64,000 nucleotides of DNA from Paenibacillus sp. L3-i20. GTDB lineage: Bacteria > Bacillota > Bacilli > Paenibacillales > Paenibacillaceae. The notes under the pieces are model-generated. The model worked only from the letters and a program-made list of their open reading frames with translations, ran no database searches and was not told where the DNA came from. Shown here piece after piece: positions 26,252-35,675 of the stretch. Positions within the stretch are counted from its first letter, which is position 1, and the number at the start of each line of letters is the position of its first letter. Made by a program: the position numbers and the translations under genes. The stretch is taken from positions 310,001 to 374,000 of the forward strand of contig NZ_BQME02000001.1 in the NCBI RefSeq assembly GCF_022180385.2, written 5' to 3'.

Positions 26252-27487
26252 TTACTTCTCTCTTCGATCCTTCGGTAAAAATATTGCAATGATACTAATG
26301 AAAGGCAGGAAGCTGGCTAACAGCATGACATATCTCATTCCTTCAGCATCTGCAATATTTCCAAAAACAACAGCACCTAGTGCTCCCATTCCAAATGACA
26401 ATCCGGTAATTAAGCCGGATGCCGTTCCAACTTTCCCTGGCATTAGCTCCTGTGCGTACACAACACTGACAGAAAATCCTGCTTGAAGGATAAATCCCAT
26501 TACAGTGATAACTGGATAAACCCACCCTAACGAAAGATGCGGCAATATGAGGGCAAACGGAGCCGATCCGATAATCGAAATCAACATTATTTTTTTCCTG
26601 CCGATTCGATCTGCCATCATGCCGCCCAAAAAGATTCCCGCAACGCCAGCAGCCATAAACAGAAATAACGGTACTTGAGCTTGACCGAGACTTAGTCCAT
26701 ACGTTTCTCGCGCATAAAACTGATAAAAACTGGCTATTGCAGAACCGTACCACGCTCGTGCAAATACAACGATAAGCAAGATGGAAAGCGCTAATGCTAT
26801 AACCTTTCTATCAAGAGGCTGCGCTGGCTGTATCATTGCGCCTGACTTTTTCTTTATGGCGGCAAGCTTCCCATACTCTACTAATTGCGACGAATACCAC
26901 GGAACTACTTTGAATAGAATCGCGATTGCAAGCGCAGCTAGCAGCATGCCCCATACTGCCCCCCTCTGACCGAGTGGTATAAAAATAAAAATAGTCATAA
27001 GAGGAGCAAGTGCTTGCCCAAAGTTACCGCCTACCTGATAAATGGACTGTGCAAAGGCCCGCCGATTGCCTGCTGCCAAATAAACGACACGTGATCCTTC
27101 CGGATGAAAAACTGCTGAACCTAAACCAACAAATACAACAGCAACTAGTAACAGTGTATAATTTGGAGCGAAAGCAAGTCCAGCCATTCCAAGCATACTG
27201 CTGAACATCCCTATAGGGAGTATCCACGGTGTTGGTCGTTTGTCAGAAAACATACCTATTACTGGCTGAATAACCGATGAGGTCATGTTCAGCGTAAATG
27301 CAATCCAACCAACTTGCGCATAAGTAAGATTTAATGAGTCATGGAAAACTGGCAATAATGCAGCTACGACCGATTGCATCGAATCGTTAAGTAGATGTAC
27401 AGAGCTGATAGCGAATAAAATCGAGTATACAGTTGCAGCACGCAAGGTGTTACTCGACTTACCAATCTCCGATGCTTTTGATGACAC
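26252..27487 (-). CDS. MFS transporter, fosmidomycin-resistance (Fsr) type
   Basis: 411 aa with about 12 membrane helices. FAISSVHLLNDSMQSVVAAL near the N-terminus and VVFVGLGSAVFHPEGSRVV are typical of the Fsr group, with DxxH-type residues in helix 1 and an FHPEG motif in helix 4. Exported substrate unknown. The start is GTG 27487, with GAGAGGCAGG upstream. Confidence 0.9.
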   Translation of the reverse strand: MSSKASEIGKSSNTLRAATVYSILFAISSVHLLNDSMQSVVAALLPVFHDSLNLTYAQVGWIAFTLNMTSSVIQPVIGMFSDKRPTPWILPIGMFSSMLGMAGLAFAPNYTLLLVAVVFVGLGSAVFHPEGSRVVYLAAGNRRAFAQSIYQVGGNFGQALAPLMTIFIFIPLGQRGAVWGMLLAALAIAILFKVVPWYSSQLVEYGKLAAIKKKSGAMIQPAQPLDRKVIALALSILLIVVFARAWYGSAIASFYQFYARETYGLSLGQAQVPLFLFMAAGVAGIFLGGMMADRIGRKKIMLISIIGSAPFALILPHLSLGWVYPVITVMGFILQAGFSVSVVYAQELMPGKVGTASGLITGLSFGMGALGAVVFGNIADAEGMRYVMLLASFLPFISIIAIFLPKDRREK

Positions 27488-27537
27488 GCTACAAGACCTG
27501 CCTCTCTTATACTAGCAACTTACAACAAGAAATCATG

Positions 27538-28641
27538 TTAATGGCTGTTATTTGCAAAACATATGCTAACGGGTGCGTTTAGTTCCAGCGTAAATCCTGT
27601 TTCCGAAATCGTTCCACTCTCTCTATCACGTCTAAATACAACAATGTTACCTGTCTTTTGATTAGCTACAAGTACATAATCACCTTCCGGTGTAAGACCG
27701 AAATTACGAGGTTGCTCTCCCCCACAGCCAATATGTTGAATCGATGTCAATGTACCCGATTGTCCATCAATAGCAAATACGGCAATGCTGTTGTGTCCAC
27801 GATTCGAGCTGTATAGAAACTTACCATCTGACGATACATGAATATCAGCTGAATCATTGTAGTCTGTATACTCCGTAGGAATTGTAGAATAAGTAGCACC
27901 TTCTGTGAGTAGACCAGCATCCTTATCAAGATGAAGTAGAGTTACACTAGATGCCAATTCATTGGTAACATAAGCAACTGCAAGCTTTGGATGGAACGCA
28001 ATATGCCTGGGCCCTGTTCCACCTTGCAGCTTCGTAATATGGTGGTTAGCGAGAATGCCAGCTTCTTTATCATATCGATAGGTTACAACTGCATCGATTC
28101 CGAGATCTACAGCACTTACAAACGGTGTTCCCGGTATTGGCACAACACAATGCGCATGTGGAGCACCTTGTCTATCTACAACAGGACCTGGCTCCCCTTC
28201 ATGCTGCATCAACGATGCAGCATTCTGAAGCTCACCATCTTCCGTTAATGGCAGCAACGTTATATTTCCACCCGTATAATTTGCGGCATACAGCCCCGTT
28301 CCTTCCTGATTCACACTGACGTAACATGGATGTTGCCCGATCGTTGAAGCTACGCTAGTAATATCCTTGAGTAGTCCTGTTTCAACTTCAATTGATATAG
28401 CTGCGACTTCCCCACCTGGCTGTCCGCCTGACTCGCCGATCTCTTTTGCAGCATACAATCGTTTCCCATCAGGATGAATAGCGAGGAATGATGCATTTTC
28501 CACATTCGTGAAACGCTGAATAATATGTAACTTGCCCGTAGTCTTTTCCATTGTACAAGCATGGATAGTAGCATCACTTTTCTCTCCATATGAACCTACG
28601 TAAAAAATCCCTTTGTCCCAACCGTTCACTAGACTGCTCAA
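27538..28641 (-). CDS. Lactonase family protein (6-phosphogluconolactonase YkgB/Pgl type)
   Basis: About 367 aa seven-bladed beta-propeller of the YkgB/Pgl lactonase family, likely hydrolysing 6-phosphogluconolactone. Blade repeats show as FLAIHPDGKRLYAAKE, YVSVNQEGTGLYAANY, HIAFHPKLAVAYVTNE and FGLTPEGDYVLVANQ. PHAHCVVPIPG and DSADIHVSSDGKFLYSSNR carry family residues. Start uncertain: TTG 28659, TTG 28641 (AAGGG 10 nt upstream) or a GTG further in. I chose 28641. Confidence 0.87.
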   Translation of the reverse strand: MSSLVNGWDKGIFYVGSYGEKSDATIHACTMEKTTGKLHIIQRFTNVENASFLAIHPDGKRLYAAKEIGESGGQPGGEVAAISIEVETGLLKDITSVASTIGQHPCYVSVNQEGTGLYAANYTGGNITLLPLTEDGELQNAASLMQHEGEPGPVVDRQGAPHAHCVVPIPGTPFVSAVDLGIDAVVTYRYDKEAGILANHHITKLQGGTGPRHIAFHPKLAVAYVTNELASSVTLLHLDKDAGLLTEGATYSTIPTEYTDYNDSADIHVSSDGKFLYSSNRGHNSIAVFAIDGQSGTLTSIQHIGCGGEQPRNFGLTPEGDYVLVANQKTGNIVVFRRDRESGTISETGFTLELNAPVSICFANNSH

Positions 28642-28727
28642 ATAATCCCAACCCTTCAACTTATATTAAATGTAATTTGAACATAGCATAAGCCTGTAGC
28701 TCCGACAATGTCTTTTTAATAAGATAC

Positions 28728-28756
28728 TTCACATTGAGAAAGGATTATGATATAAT
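28728..28756 (+). promoter_or_regulatory. Sigma-A promoter of the LytTR gene
   Basis: TTCACA (28728-28733), a 17-bp spacer and TATAAT (28751-28756), about 48 bp upstream of the ATG. Confidence 0.75.
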
Positions 28757-28803
28757 GTAAGCGCTATCAATTCGGAAGTTCACTTGTCTAAGGGGGATTT
28801 GGG

Positions 28804-29169
28804 ATGATGATTGTAGCGCTAAAAGAACGGAATGTTTATGAAGAAATTGATTTAGAGGCTGACGTATTATACTTCAAGATTGGGAGTCAAGGGCTCGTTA
28901 GTTTCCATGGTAGAAATTATAATAGGAAAAAAAAGTTGAGTGCCGCTGAAATTGGACAACTAACCGAAAAAAATAACTTTTTTCAGATTAGTACGAATTG
29001 CTTTATCAACATCTCCAAAATAAAATCGATTGCAAGCAACACCATCTATTTCGGTACAGCACAGTCCGATGCCAAACAATTGCCAGTCAATCGACGCAAA
29101 CGTTTTGTCATTGAGCAACTGTTCACACAACGTCTGAAAAATAGTGAAGGACGCACATCGAATACATAA
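28804..29169 (+). CDS. Orphan LytTR-domain DNA-binding protein
   Basis: 121 aa, almost only a LytTR domain: DVLYFKIGSQGLVSFHGRNY, FFQISTNCFINISKIKSIAS and a basic C-terminus KQLPVNRRKRFVIEQLF. There is no receiver domain and no kinase nearby. Target genes are unknown. Ribosome site AGGGGG. A strong terminator follows at 29189-29240. Confidence 0.85.
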   Translation: MMIVALKERNVYEEIDLEADVLYFKIGSQGLVSFHGRNYNRKKKLSAAEIGQLTEKNNFFQISTNCFINISKIKSIASNTIYFGTAQSDAKQLPVNRRKRFVIEQLFTQRLKNSEGRTSNT

Positions 29170-29188
29170 CGACAACCGCCTCACACTG

Positions 29189-29240
29189 AACTGCACCTCA
29201 ATTGTTAGATACCATCTAACAATCGGAGGTGCAGTTTTTC
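29189..29240 (+). terminator. Strong terminator of the LytTR gene
   Basis: The arms AACTGCACCTC-ATTGTTAGAT and ATCTAACAAT-GAGGTGCAGTT pair almost perfectly with an ACC loop, followed by TTTTTC. The ribosome site of the IS relic sits within its 3' arm. Confidence 0.85.
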
Positions 29241-29241
29241 T

Positions 29242-29808
29242 ATGATCAGGTTCAGTACAGATGAAAAAATACAAGCTGTTATACGTTATCAAAAGGGACC
29301 AGACAGCTTGAAAGCCATCACGAAATCCTTAGGGCTTCATCATTCTGTCTTTTCAAACTGGATTAGACAATATGAGTATCATGGTGAGGAAGCATTTGAA
29401 AATGGCTATACAACATATTCCGTACAAGACAAACTAGACGTACTTAATCATATGAACGAATATGGGACGTCTGTCAGAGAAACGGCTGCGGTATTTAAAA
29501 TTGCGAGCCATAGTACCATTTTAAGCTGGCAAAGAAGTTTAGAATTACATGGCATTGACGCCCTATAACCAAAGAAAAAGGGGCGATCATCCATGAAGAA
29601 AGATCCAATAGAACAAAAGAAGTAAACAGTAGCAGAAGGATCAGTAGAGGCTTTACAAGCAGAGGTAGAACGTTTGCGTATGGAGAATGCGTATTTAAAA
29701 AAGTTGAATGCCTTAGTTCAAAACAAGGAAAAATCACCAAACAAGACAAACTACAAGTAGTCAATGAACTAAGGAATGAACTTTCCCGCAAATTAATGTT
29801 GTCAATGC
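29242..29808 (+). pseudogene. IS3-family (IS150-like) orfA relic
   Basis: IS150-type helix-turn-helix OrfA: LKAITKSLGLHHSVFSNWIRQYE and TSVRETAAVFKIASHSTILSWQ. The frame hits TAA at 29566, continues in frame as PKKKGRSSMKKDP to a second TAA near 29622, then shows the leucine-zipper part VEALQAEVERLRMENAYLKK. A one-base loss near 29750 shifts the frame to LQVVNELRNEL. No orfB follows. Dead copy. Confidence 0.8.
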
Positions 29809-29903
29809 CCCTAATCTTGATTTGCCCTCAGACCAAATAGGACTAGTTACGCTGCGGCCAGGAGAATGCTGGGAAGCAACGAGCCGGCTATATCTGCGCA
29901 AAT

Positions 29904-29926
29904 AGGGCTTGCAAAGCAAGCCCCTT
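29904..29926 (-). terminator. Terminator of the ABC efflux operon
   Basis: GGGGCTTGC/GCAAGCCC hairpin followed by TATTTG on the minus strand, after the stop at 29939. Confidence 0.7.
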
Positions 29927-29938
29927 CTCATCTACTAA

Positions 29939-30820
29939 TTACTCTTCCTTTTCTTCAGGTGGAAGAATTACAATTTTCCCGTCTACCATTTCTAAACGCA
30001 CTTTATTCGAATTTTTCAGCCCAAGAGTATCTAAATAATTTGACGGCACTTGCAGACGTCCAGCTTTGTCCAATATCGCATATTCGACATGGGAGCTATC
30101 AGAGTCGTCTTGTTCAAGCAGTGCGAGTTCCTCTGCATAAGAGCGTCTACGCAACATCTCAGATGAAATTTTCCCATCGCGGATAGCAGCAACCCTGTCC
30201 ACCTTCTTCGCAAGTTCAGGATCATGGGTAACAATTACAATCGTTATTCCCATATTTCGATTTAGCTCACGGAATAAATCCAGTATTTGATTAGACATTT
30301 TGGAATCAACCGACCCTGTAGGTTCATCTGCTAGAAGCAGCTTCGGATGATTAGCTAGTGCAATCGCGATAGCAACCCGTTGCTGCTCTCCGCCAGAAAG
30401 TTGATAAAGCTTGTTTTTGGCTCGATGACTAAGCCCTACAGCATCCAGTAGATCCTTCGCCCTCCAACGTTTACGACTGCCTGTCAGAAGGATCGGAAGC
30501 TCCACATTTTCCTGAGCTGTTAAATAGGGAATTAAGTTACGCGCGTTATTTTGCCATACAAATCCAACGCATTTACGTTTATAGTTAACTAAATCCCGTT
30601 CCTTAAACTTCAGCATATCTTTACCATCTACAATCAATTTGCCTGCGGTCGGCCGATCAAGCCCTCCTAGCATATTAAGCAACGTAGATTTACCGCTACC
30701 GCTGTTTCCGATAATAGCCATAAGTTCGCCAGTTTCAATTTGCAAATCAAGTCCTTGAAGGGCAAATACTTCTAGATCAGCTGTTTTAAAAATTTTCACA
30801 AGTCCTTCGCAATGGATCAT
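29939..30820 (-). CDS. ABC transporter ATPase (LolD/MacB type) with AbrB-like C-terminal domain
   Basis: 293 aa. The ATPase core (1-220) has Walker A GNSGSGKST, signature LSGGEQQRVAIAIAL, Walker B LLLADEPTGSVDS and the His switch VTHDPELA. Residues about 245-290 look like a SpoVT/AbrB swapped hairpin (VEYAILDKAGRLQVPSNYL, then NKVRLEMVDGKIVILPP), unusual on an ABC ATPase. It is 3 nt downstream of the FtsX-like permease and probably powers it. The AbrB-like tail might dimerise or bind DNA. Confidence 0.92.
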   Translation of the reverse strand: MIHCEGLVKIFKTADLEVFALQGLDLQIETGELMAIIGNSGSGKSTLLNMLGGLDRPTAGKLIVDGKDMLKFKERDLVNYKRKCVGFVWQNNARNLIPYLTAQENVELPILLTGSRKRWRAKDLLDAVGLSHRAKNKLYQLSGGEQQRVAIAIALANHPKLLLADEPTGSVDSKMSNQILDLFRELNRNMGITIVIVTHDPELAKKVDRVAAIRDGKISSEMLRRRSYAEELALLEQDDSDSSHVEYAILDKAGRLQVPSNYLDTLGLKNSNKVRLEMVDGKIVILPPEEKEE

Positions 30821-30823
30821 GCT

Positions 30824-33706
30824 TTAATCCTCCCCAAGTTTGAGCGCCTGATGGATACGCAGACGAGATAGCATGAAGGCTAATATGGTAAGGCCAACTA
30901 GTAGCATAGTGCCAACCATCATATAAATCTGCATAATATCCCCCGACTCAATTCTGACCGTGAACGGTGGAACGAGGGTGCTCGGATTAAACGCAATTTG
31001 GAAGTTGGGAACATACAACATACTTACTACATTGCCGACAATGATGCCGAACAACACGGCGACGCCAGAGGTTAATAACTGCTCCACAACTAACATCATT
31101 ATTAGATTTTTCAAGGATAATCCAATTGCCCGCAAAATACCATTTTGAAGAGATCTTCCTTTAAGTGACAATATCCAATATAATAAAAATCCAATAAAAC
31201 TAACGAGAATAGATATAACAAACCCTAATGTGAGTATCCCATTTAGAGCTAGTAGATATGGATCATTTTGAGCTCTAGTTAAATCTTCTTTTGTATTCAC
31301 AATACTTGTTACTGGCAGCTCCTTTTCTTCAATAGCCTTATAGACTTCTGCAGTCGTAACTTTAGGATCAAGCTTCAGCCAGACATCATAGGGCTCAAGT
31401 TTAAGCATAGATTGTATCCTCGGAAGATGACCAACAATTAACATTGGAGTTTCTTTTGGTCTATCCTCTTTGATAACTACACGTTGAATAGGATTGAATG
31501 TTGGAAAATATTCAATTATGCCAAACACTTTAAAGGGTTGCCGCTCCACCCCAGTCCACCCTACATAAATAATGTCACCAGCTTTCACCTTCTGGGTTTC
31601 TGCTAACTTCTTTGAGATGAGAACAGCACTGGAGTCGGTCGCGAGTAGATTCAAATAATCATTTAAAGGATAGTCAAGCAGTGAATCCCGGAACCATGTT
31701 GTATTGCCGAAATCATCTGTATCAATACCCATCAATGTAGCAATTCCTGCTTCTTCTTTAACGTTAAAGGTTGCATCTTGTTTAGTAAATACTTTGGCAA
31801 CATGCTGAACGCCCGGCAATTTCAAAAATCCATCAAAAGCAGGCTCCTTATAGTTAATTTCTTTGGGCGTTGTAAATGACCCGGACGACCCACCTCCACC
31901 TCCTCGAGATTCTATAGTTGGCGGAGGTGGACCATCACTAATCCAGTTGATGCCTAACGTCATATCCGCTCCATTGCTGTAACGAATTTTTTCATCTGTA
32001 TTCTGATTAATCGTTCTCGCAGCAGATGCACTGAACACACCTGTAGCAATCGTCATTATTAAGAAGATCATTAGAAATTGATATTGGTTGCTGGAACGAC
32101 CCACTTGAATTAGTGTTGCATATAGGGAAGGTGGCCACCACTTCTTTCCCATCCAATATACAATTTTAAGAATCCATGGATAGAACCGAAGAAGTAGTAA
32201 CCCCAAACCCATAATAAATAGGGCAGGAACAATGAACTGTAGTGGATCGATCGCTAAATCGGTTGTTTCTAGATCGAGTTTCTGCAGATCAGCTAACCAT
32301 TTCCGGAATGTAAATAGCCCATAAATAGATAAACCTAGTGCTATGATATCTAAAAATATTTTGTGCCACAACGGAGTTTTCACCATTCTTGCCATCTGTT
32401 TCTTGTGGTCAACGATGGATACACGTGTTGCTGCAATAATCGGAATAATAGATATTAACAAACAACATAATGCTGTAAAAAGTCCATATTGATAAGCTGC
32501 CTCTACAATTCGAACGGGTGTACCCACACGCTGCACAAATTCCATAAAGCCACTAGAGGCTCCTAATACTTTTGTGAAGACTGCACCTAGTAACGGCCCA
32601 AGTGCAAGGGCAATACCACATAGAAGTATAATCTCCAAAAGGTTAGAGGCAATGATCTGCCATCTAGCAGCTCCTCTGCTTCGAAGAACTGCAATTTCTG
32701 TTTTCTGCCGATTAGCCAACAAATTTGCAATCATAAACATATAAAAGGCAAGCATAATCAAGACTGGAATATTCAAAGCCCACATTAGCGTGTATAAATT
32801 TTCTGCTTTTAAAGTGTAGACCGCTATTGTTTCATGTGCATTTGCTTTTGTTCCCATTCGATAAGCGGTAAAATCATTTGATATAAAATTGCGTATCGAC
32901 TCGTACGATTGTTCATAGGAAGGAATATGTCGTAATTCCATCTTCGAATAATCAAGAACGATATACCACCCTGCTCCTGCCACAGGTACTTTTTGCTCTT
33001 TCATCAGATGCTTTTCCGCTGTTTCGAAAGGAAGAATAGCACTTTTATCTAGGTCTCCTAAATTGCCAAACCGAAAAAACGGATCGTCATCCTTCGCCTT
33101 TTCAAAAATCCCTACTGGTTTAATTTTTACTTTAGTTTTTACTTTTTCATTTTCAATGACAAATACACTATCCAATACTGCTCCAAAAAAATTTAGCGCA
33201 CGTTCGGTTACCAAAACCTCATACACGCCATCAATGGGCCCAGTTGCAGGCATTTTTCCATCCTTAATTTTAATGTGCTTCTCTAAACCGTCAATTGATT
33301 TTATCGTTACTTTTTTAGTGTTATCTTTTACTACTGGATTCGGATCGTCTACTAACTTCATATTAAATGGTATAGTAGAAATATCTGTAACTAGCTCTTG
33401 TACAGGAATTTCAAAACCTGCAGCAGCTTCCGATTTAATCATGTTATCGATTTTGTTGAACTTCTTAATCAAATCCTCAGGGGTATCTCCTGAGAAAATA
33501 ACATTAGAATAAATGCCCCCTGGATATACGTTTCGATTCATTTGCAATTGTTCTAAATCTTTTTTTAGCATACGTGACAGAATGGCCTCCGAATAAATCG
33601 GCATACTGCTTACAAGTGCGATCGAGATCAGGATGCCAATGAACATGCTAAAGACCAGCCATTTGTTCTGTACCATCTTGCGCAAAATCATTACAAATAA
33701 AGCCAT
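30824..33706 (-). CDS. Large FtsX-like ABC permease
   Basis: 960 aa MacB/LolCE-type permease. One membrane helix near residues 15-35 leads into a large extracellular MacB-core-like domain. A first group of helices follows at about 310-470 (VLIMLAFYMFMIANLLANRQ and after), then a second extracellular domain containing a Gly-rich linker (ESRGGGGGSSGS), and C-terminal helices (LTLGFVISILVSFIGFLLY to the end). It belongs with an adaptor and two ATPases. Substrate unknown; export of a peptide or antibiotic is inferred. Confidence 0.9.
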   Translation of the reverse strand: MALFVMILRKMVQNKWLVFSMFIGILISIALVSSMPIYSEAILSRMLKKDLEQLQMNRNVYPGGIYSNVIFSGDTPEDLIKKFNKIDNMIKSEAAAGFEIPVQELVTDISTIPFNMKLVDDPNPVVKDNTKKVTIKSIDGLEKHIKIKDGKMPATGPIDGVYEVLVTERALNFFGAVLDSVFVIENEKVKTKVKIKPVGIFEKAKDDDPFFRFGNLGDLDKSAILPFETAEKHLMKEQKVPVAGAGWYIVLDYSKMELRHIPSYEQSYESIRNFISNDFTAYRMGTKANAHETIAVYTLKAENLYTLMWALNIPVLIMLAFYMFMIANLLANRQKTEIAVLRSRGAARWQIIASNLLEIILLCGIALALGPLLGAVFTKVLGASSGFMEFVQRVGTPVRIVEAAYQYGLFTALCCLLISIIPIIAATRVSIVDHKKQMARMVKTPLWHKIFLDIIALGLSIYGLFTFRKWLADLQKLDLETTDLAIDPLQFIVPALFIMGLGLLLLRFYPWILKIVYWMGKKWWPPSLYATLIQVGRSSNQYQFLMIFLIMTIATGVFSASAARTINQNTDEKIRYSNGADMTLGINWISDGPPPPTIESRGGGGGSSGSFTTPKEINYKEPAFDGFLKLPGVQHVAKVFTKQDATFNVKEEAGIATLMGIDTDDFGNTTWFRDSLLDYPLNDYLNLLATDSSAVLISKKLAETQKVKAGDIIYVGWTGVERQPFKVFGIIEYFPTFNPIQRVVIKEDRPKETPMLIVGHLPRIQSMLKLEPYDVWLKLDPKVTTAEVYKAIEEKELPVTSIVNTKEDLTRAQNDPYLLALNGILTLGFVISILVSFIGFLLYWILSLKGRSLQNGILRAIGLSLKNLIMMLVVEQLLTSGVAVLFGIIVGNVVSMLYVPNFQIAFNPSTLVPPFTVRIESGDIMQIYMMVGTMLLVGLTILAFMLSRLRIHQALKLGED

Positions 33707-33770
33707 GCAACAAACCTCCCAGGTCCCAAGGCATCACAAATGCTACTATTTTCCAGAATTCCAGTAATTA

Positions 33771-34796
33771 TTATTGCAGTATGATCGCTTGTCCTTCTTC
33801 AAGGCCTTTTCTAATTTCAATGACTGTTTGACCATCGATTCCTATCTCAACATCTACTTCCCTGATCTTGTTTTCTTCTTCCAGAACACGAACAAATTTT
33901 CTGTCTAAATAGCTGCGTAAACCACTGCGTGGAATAATTAATACATCTTCCCGCGCTTCTAGCTGGATACTCACATCTCCTCGTTGTCCAATAACTACAT
34001 CATCCGGAAGTTTATCAAATTCAATAAACATGTAATTTGAATTTCGCGTACGTAACTGTTCATCTTTCGTATCTGGTGCCGAGGATGGCGTCTGTGTAAC
34101 TGTCCCTTCTAATTCATTTAAACCAAACTTAACTCTAGCCTTAAATCCTACTTTGACACTTAGAATATCTTCTATACCATTTACTTGGAAAGAATACCGC
34201 AGCTTCGAAGGATCAGAAATAATAATTAATGTTTCGTATGCTTCTATTTCTTCGCCTGGTTCCATTGATGTAACAAATGTAATTACACCATCCATTCCAG
34301 CAATAAGCTGCTTCGAATTTAATGTTTTTGATAATTTTTTGTATTTCATTTGGTCGACATCATGTTGAAGCGATGCAATTTTAAGCGCTTCACTATCTTC
34401 AGCAAGCTTCGCTACTTTAATAGCTTGAACGGCCTTAGCCATATTTAATTCCAGTTGTTTCAATTCAATATCCATATTTCCTGTCTCTAACTGAAGGAGC
34501 ACATCACCCTTCTTCACTTTACTTCCAGCCCTAACCAATACTTCTTTAAGTTCTCCACCACCAGCAACAAATTCCAAAGGTTCAAAATGATAGGATTCCA
34601 GTGCTCCGTTCGCAACAATTTCACGGGCTATCGGTCCTTTTTCAACTACAGCAGTTCGATATACTTCTTGCGGTGGTTTTACAAGCGGCGGCTTCAATGG
34701 CTCTTCCTCTACCGGAAGTAAGGAGCATCCTGTTAACGTCATTATCAAAATGAAGCTCATAATCATGTAAAATCTGTATTTAGGTCGGAATAACAA
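33771..34796 (-). CDS. HlyD/MacA-type membrane-fusion lipoprotein
   Basis: About 341 aa. A lipoprotein signal with lipobox LTGC is near residue 27. An HlyD biotinyl-lipoyl hairpin (VLVRAGSKVKKGDVLLQLE) leads to a short coiled coil (MDIELKQLELNMAKAVQAIK), a beta barrel, and a C-terminal domain with TVIEIRKGLEEGQAIIL. The adaptor of the export system. The start is probably TTG 34796, 9 nt after GGAGG; it overlaps the upstream ATPase stop by 17 nt. Confidence 0.9.
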   Translation of the reverse strand: MLFRPKYRFYMIMSFILIMTLTGCSLLPVEEEPLKPPLVKPPQEVYRTAVVEKGPIAREIVANGALESYHFEPLEFVAGGGELKEVLVRAGSKVKKGDVLLQLETGNMDIELKQLELNMAKAVQAIKVAKLAEDSEALKIASLQHDVDQMKYKKLSKTLNSKQLIAGMDGVITFVTSMEPGEEIEAYETLIIISDPSKLRYSFQVNGIEDILSVKVGFKARVKFGLNELEGTVTQTPSSAPDTKDEQLRTRNSNYMFIEFDKLPDDVVIGQRGDVSIQLEAREDVLIIPRSGLRSYLDRKFVRVLEEENKIREVDVEIGIDGQTVIEIRKGLEEGQAIILQ

Positions 34797-35472
34797 TTTG
34801 TCCATCCTCCAATTCGTACACATGATCTACAATTTCCATAATAGCTGGGTCGTGTGTTGTCATGATAATGGTCATTCCCGATGATTCTACTAAGTTGCGA
34901 AATGTTTTCATAATTTGAAACCCAGTTTTGGTATCTAATTCTGCGGTAGGTTCGTCAGCTAGCAGCAAGCTAGGTTTGTGAGCAATCGCTCTTGCAATGG
35001 CTGTACGTTGCTGCTCCCCGCCTGACATTTCGAATGGACGATGATTCATCCTCTGTTTTAACCCTACTTGATCCAGTGCCCAAATTGCTGCATCTTTTCG
35101 TTCTTTTGAAGGAAAACCAGAAACACGTAGGACAAACTCGACATTTTCATAAGCGGACATTAAAGGAAGGAGGGCGAAGGATTGAAAAATTAATCCCATC
35201 CTTGTTCGGCGTATATCATCGCGATCTTTGCTCGACATGGAGGACAAATCTCGTCCCTCAAATATAATTCGTCCTTCATTTGGACGGTCTAGCGCGCTGA
35301 GCAAATTAATAAGTGTCGTCTTTCCTGAACCTGATCTGCCCTTAAATGCAATTAGCGACCCTGGTTGAATCGATAGATCGACGCCTTTCAATACGTGAAC
35401 AGCGCCCGCCCCCTTGCCAAAGGTTCTTTTCAAATCTGATGCGACAATGATATCGGATGACGCTGGCTGCAA
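34780..35472 (-). CDS. ABC transporter ATPase (LolD/MacB type)
   Basis: 230 aa. Walker A GRSGSGKTT, signature MSGGEQQRTAIARAI, Walker B LLLADEPTAELDT and His switch TTHDPAIM. First gene of the four-gene efflux operon; the TTG start has AAGGAGGAG. Two ATPases in one operon suggest a heterodimer, or separate roles for the two. Confidence 0.93.
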   Translation of the reverse strand: MQPASSDIIVASDLKRTFGKGAGAVHVLKGVDLSIQPGSLIAFKGRSGSGKTTLINLLSALDRPNEGRIIFEGRDLSSMSSKDRDDIRRTRMGLIFQSFALLPLMSAYENVEFVLRVSGFPSKERKDAAIWALDQVGLKQRMNHRPFEMSGGEQQRTAIARAIAHKPSLLLADEPTAELDTKTGFQIMKTFRNLVESSGMTIIMTTHDPAIMEIVDHVYELEDGQIVIPT

Positions 35473-35675
35473 AACAATCTCCTCCTTCTCTCCTAATTAA
35501 CCTATTATTGTTTAATTAATGGTATCTTTTACAATGTTAACGTGGTCTTACCATTTTCACAAGAGTGGCTCCGGGACAATTTATAGCATAATTTCATCAA
35601 AAAGACCCCTCTTTTTTATAAGAAGGGTTAATAACTATCATATTCATGAAGTTTCACAAAAAACTTAACTACTTT

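Noticed and set aside
29939..35472. Lantibiotic-immunity or bacitracin-type BceAB system
   Set aside because: The presence of an HlyD-type adaptor and the 960-aa MacB-like permease fits a MacAB/YknXYZ-style exporter better, and no BceRS regulator pair is nearby.
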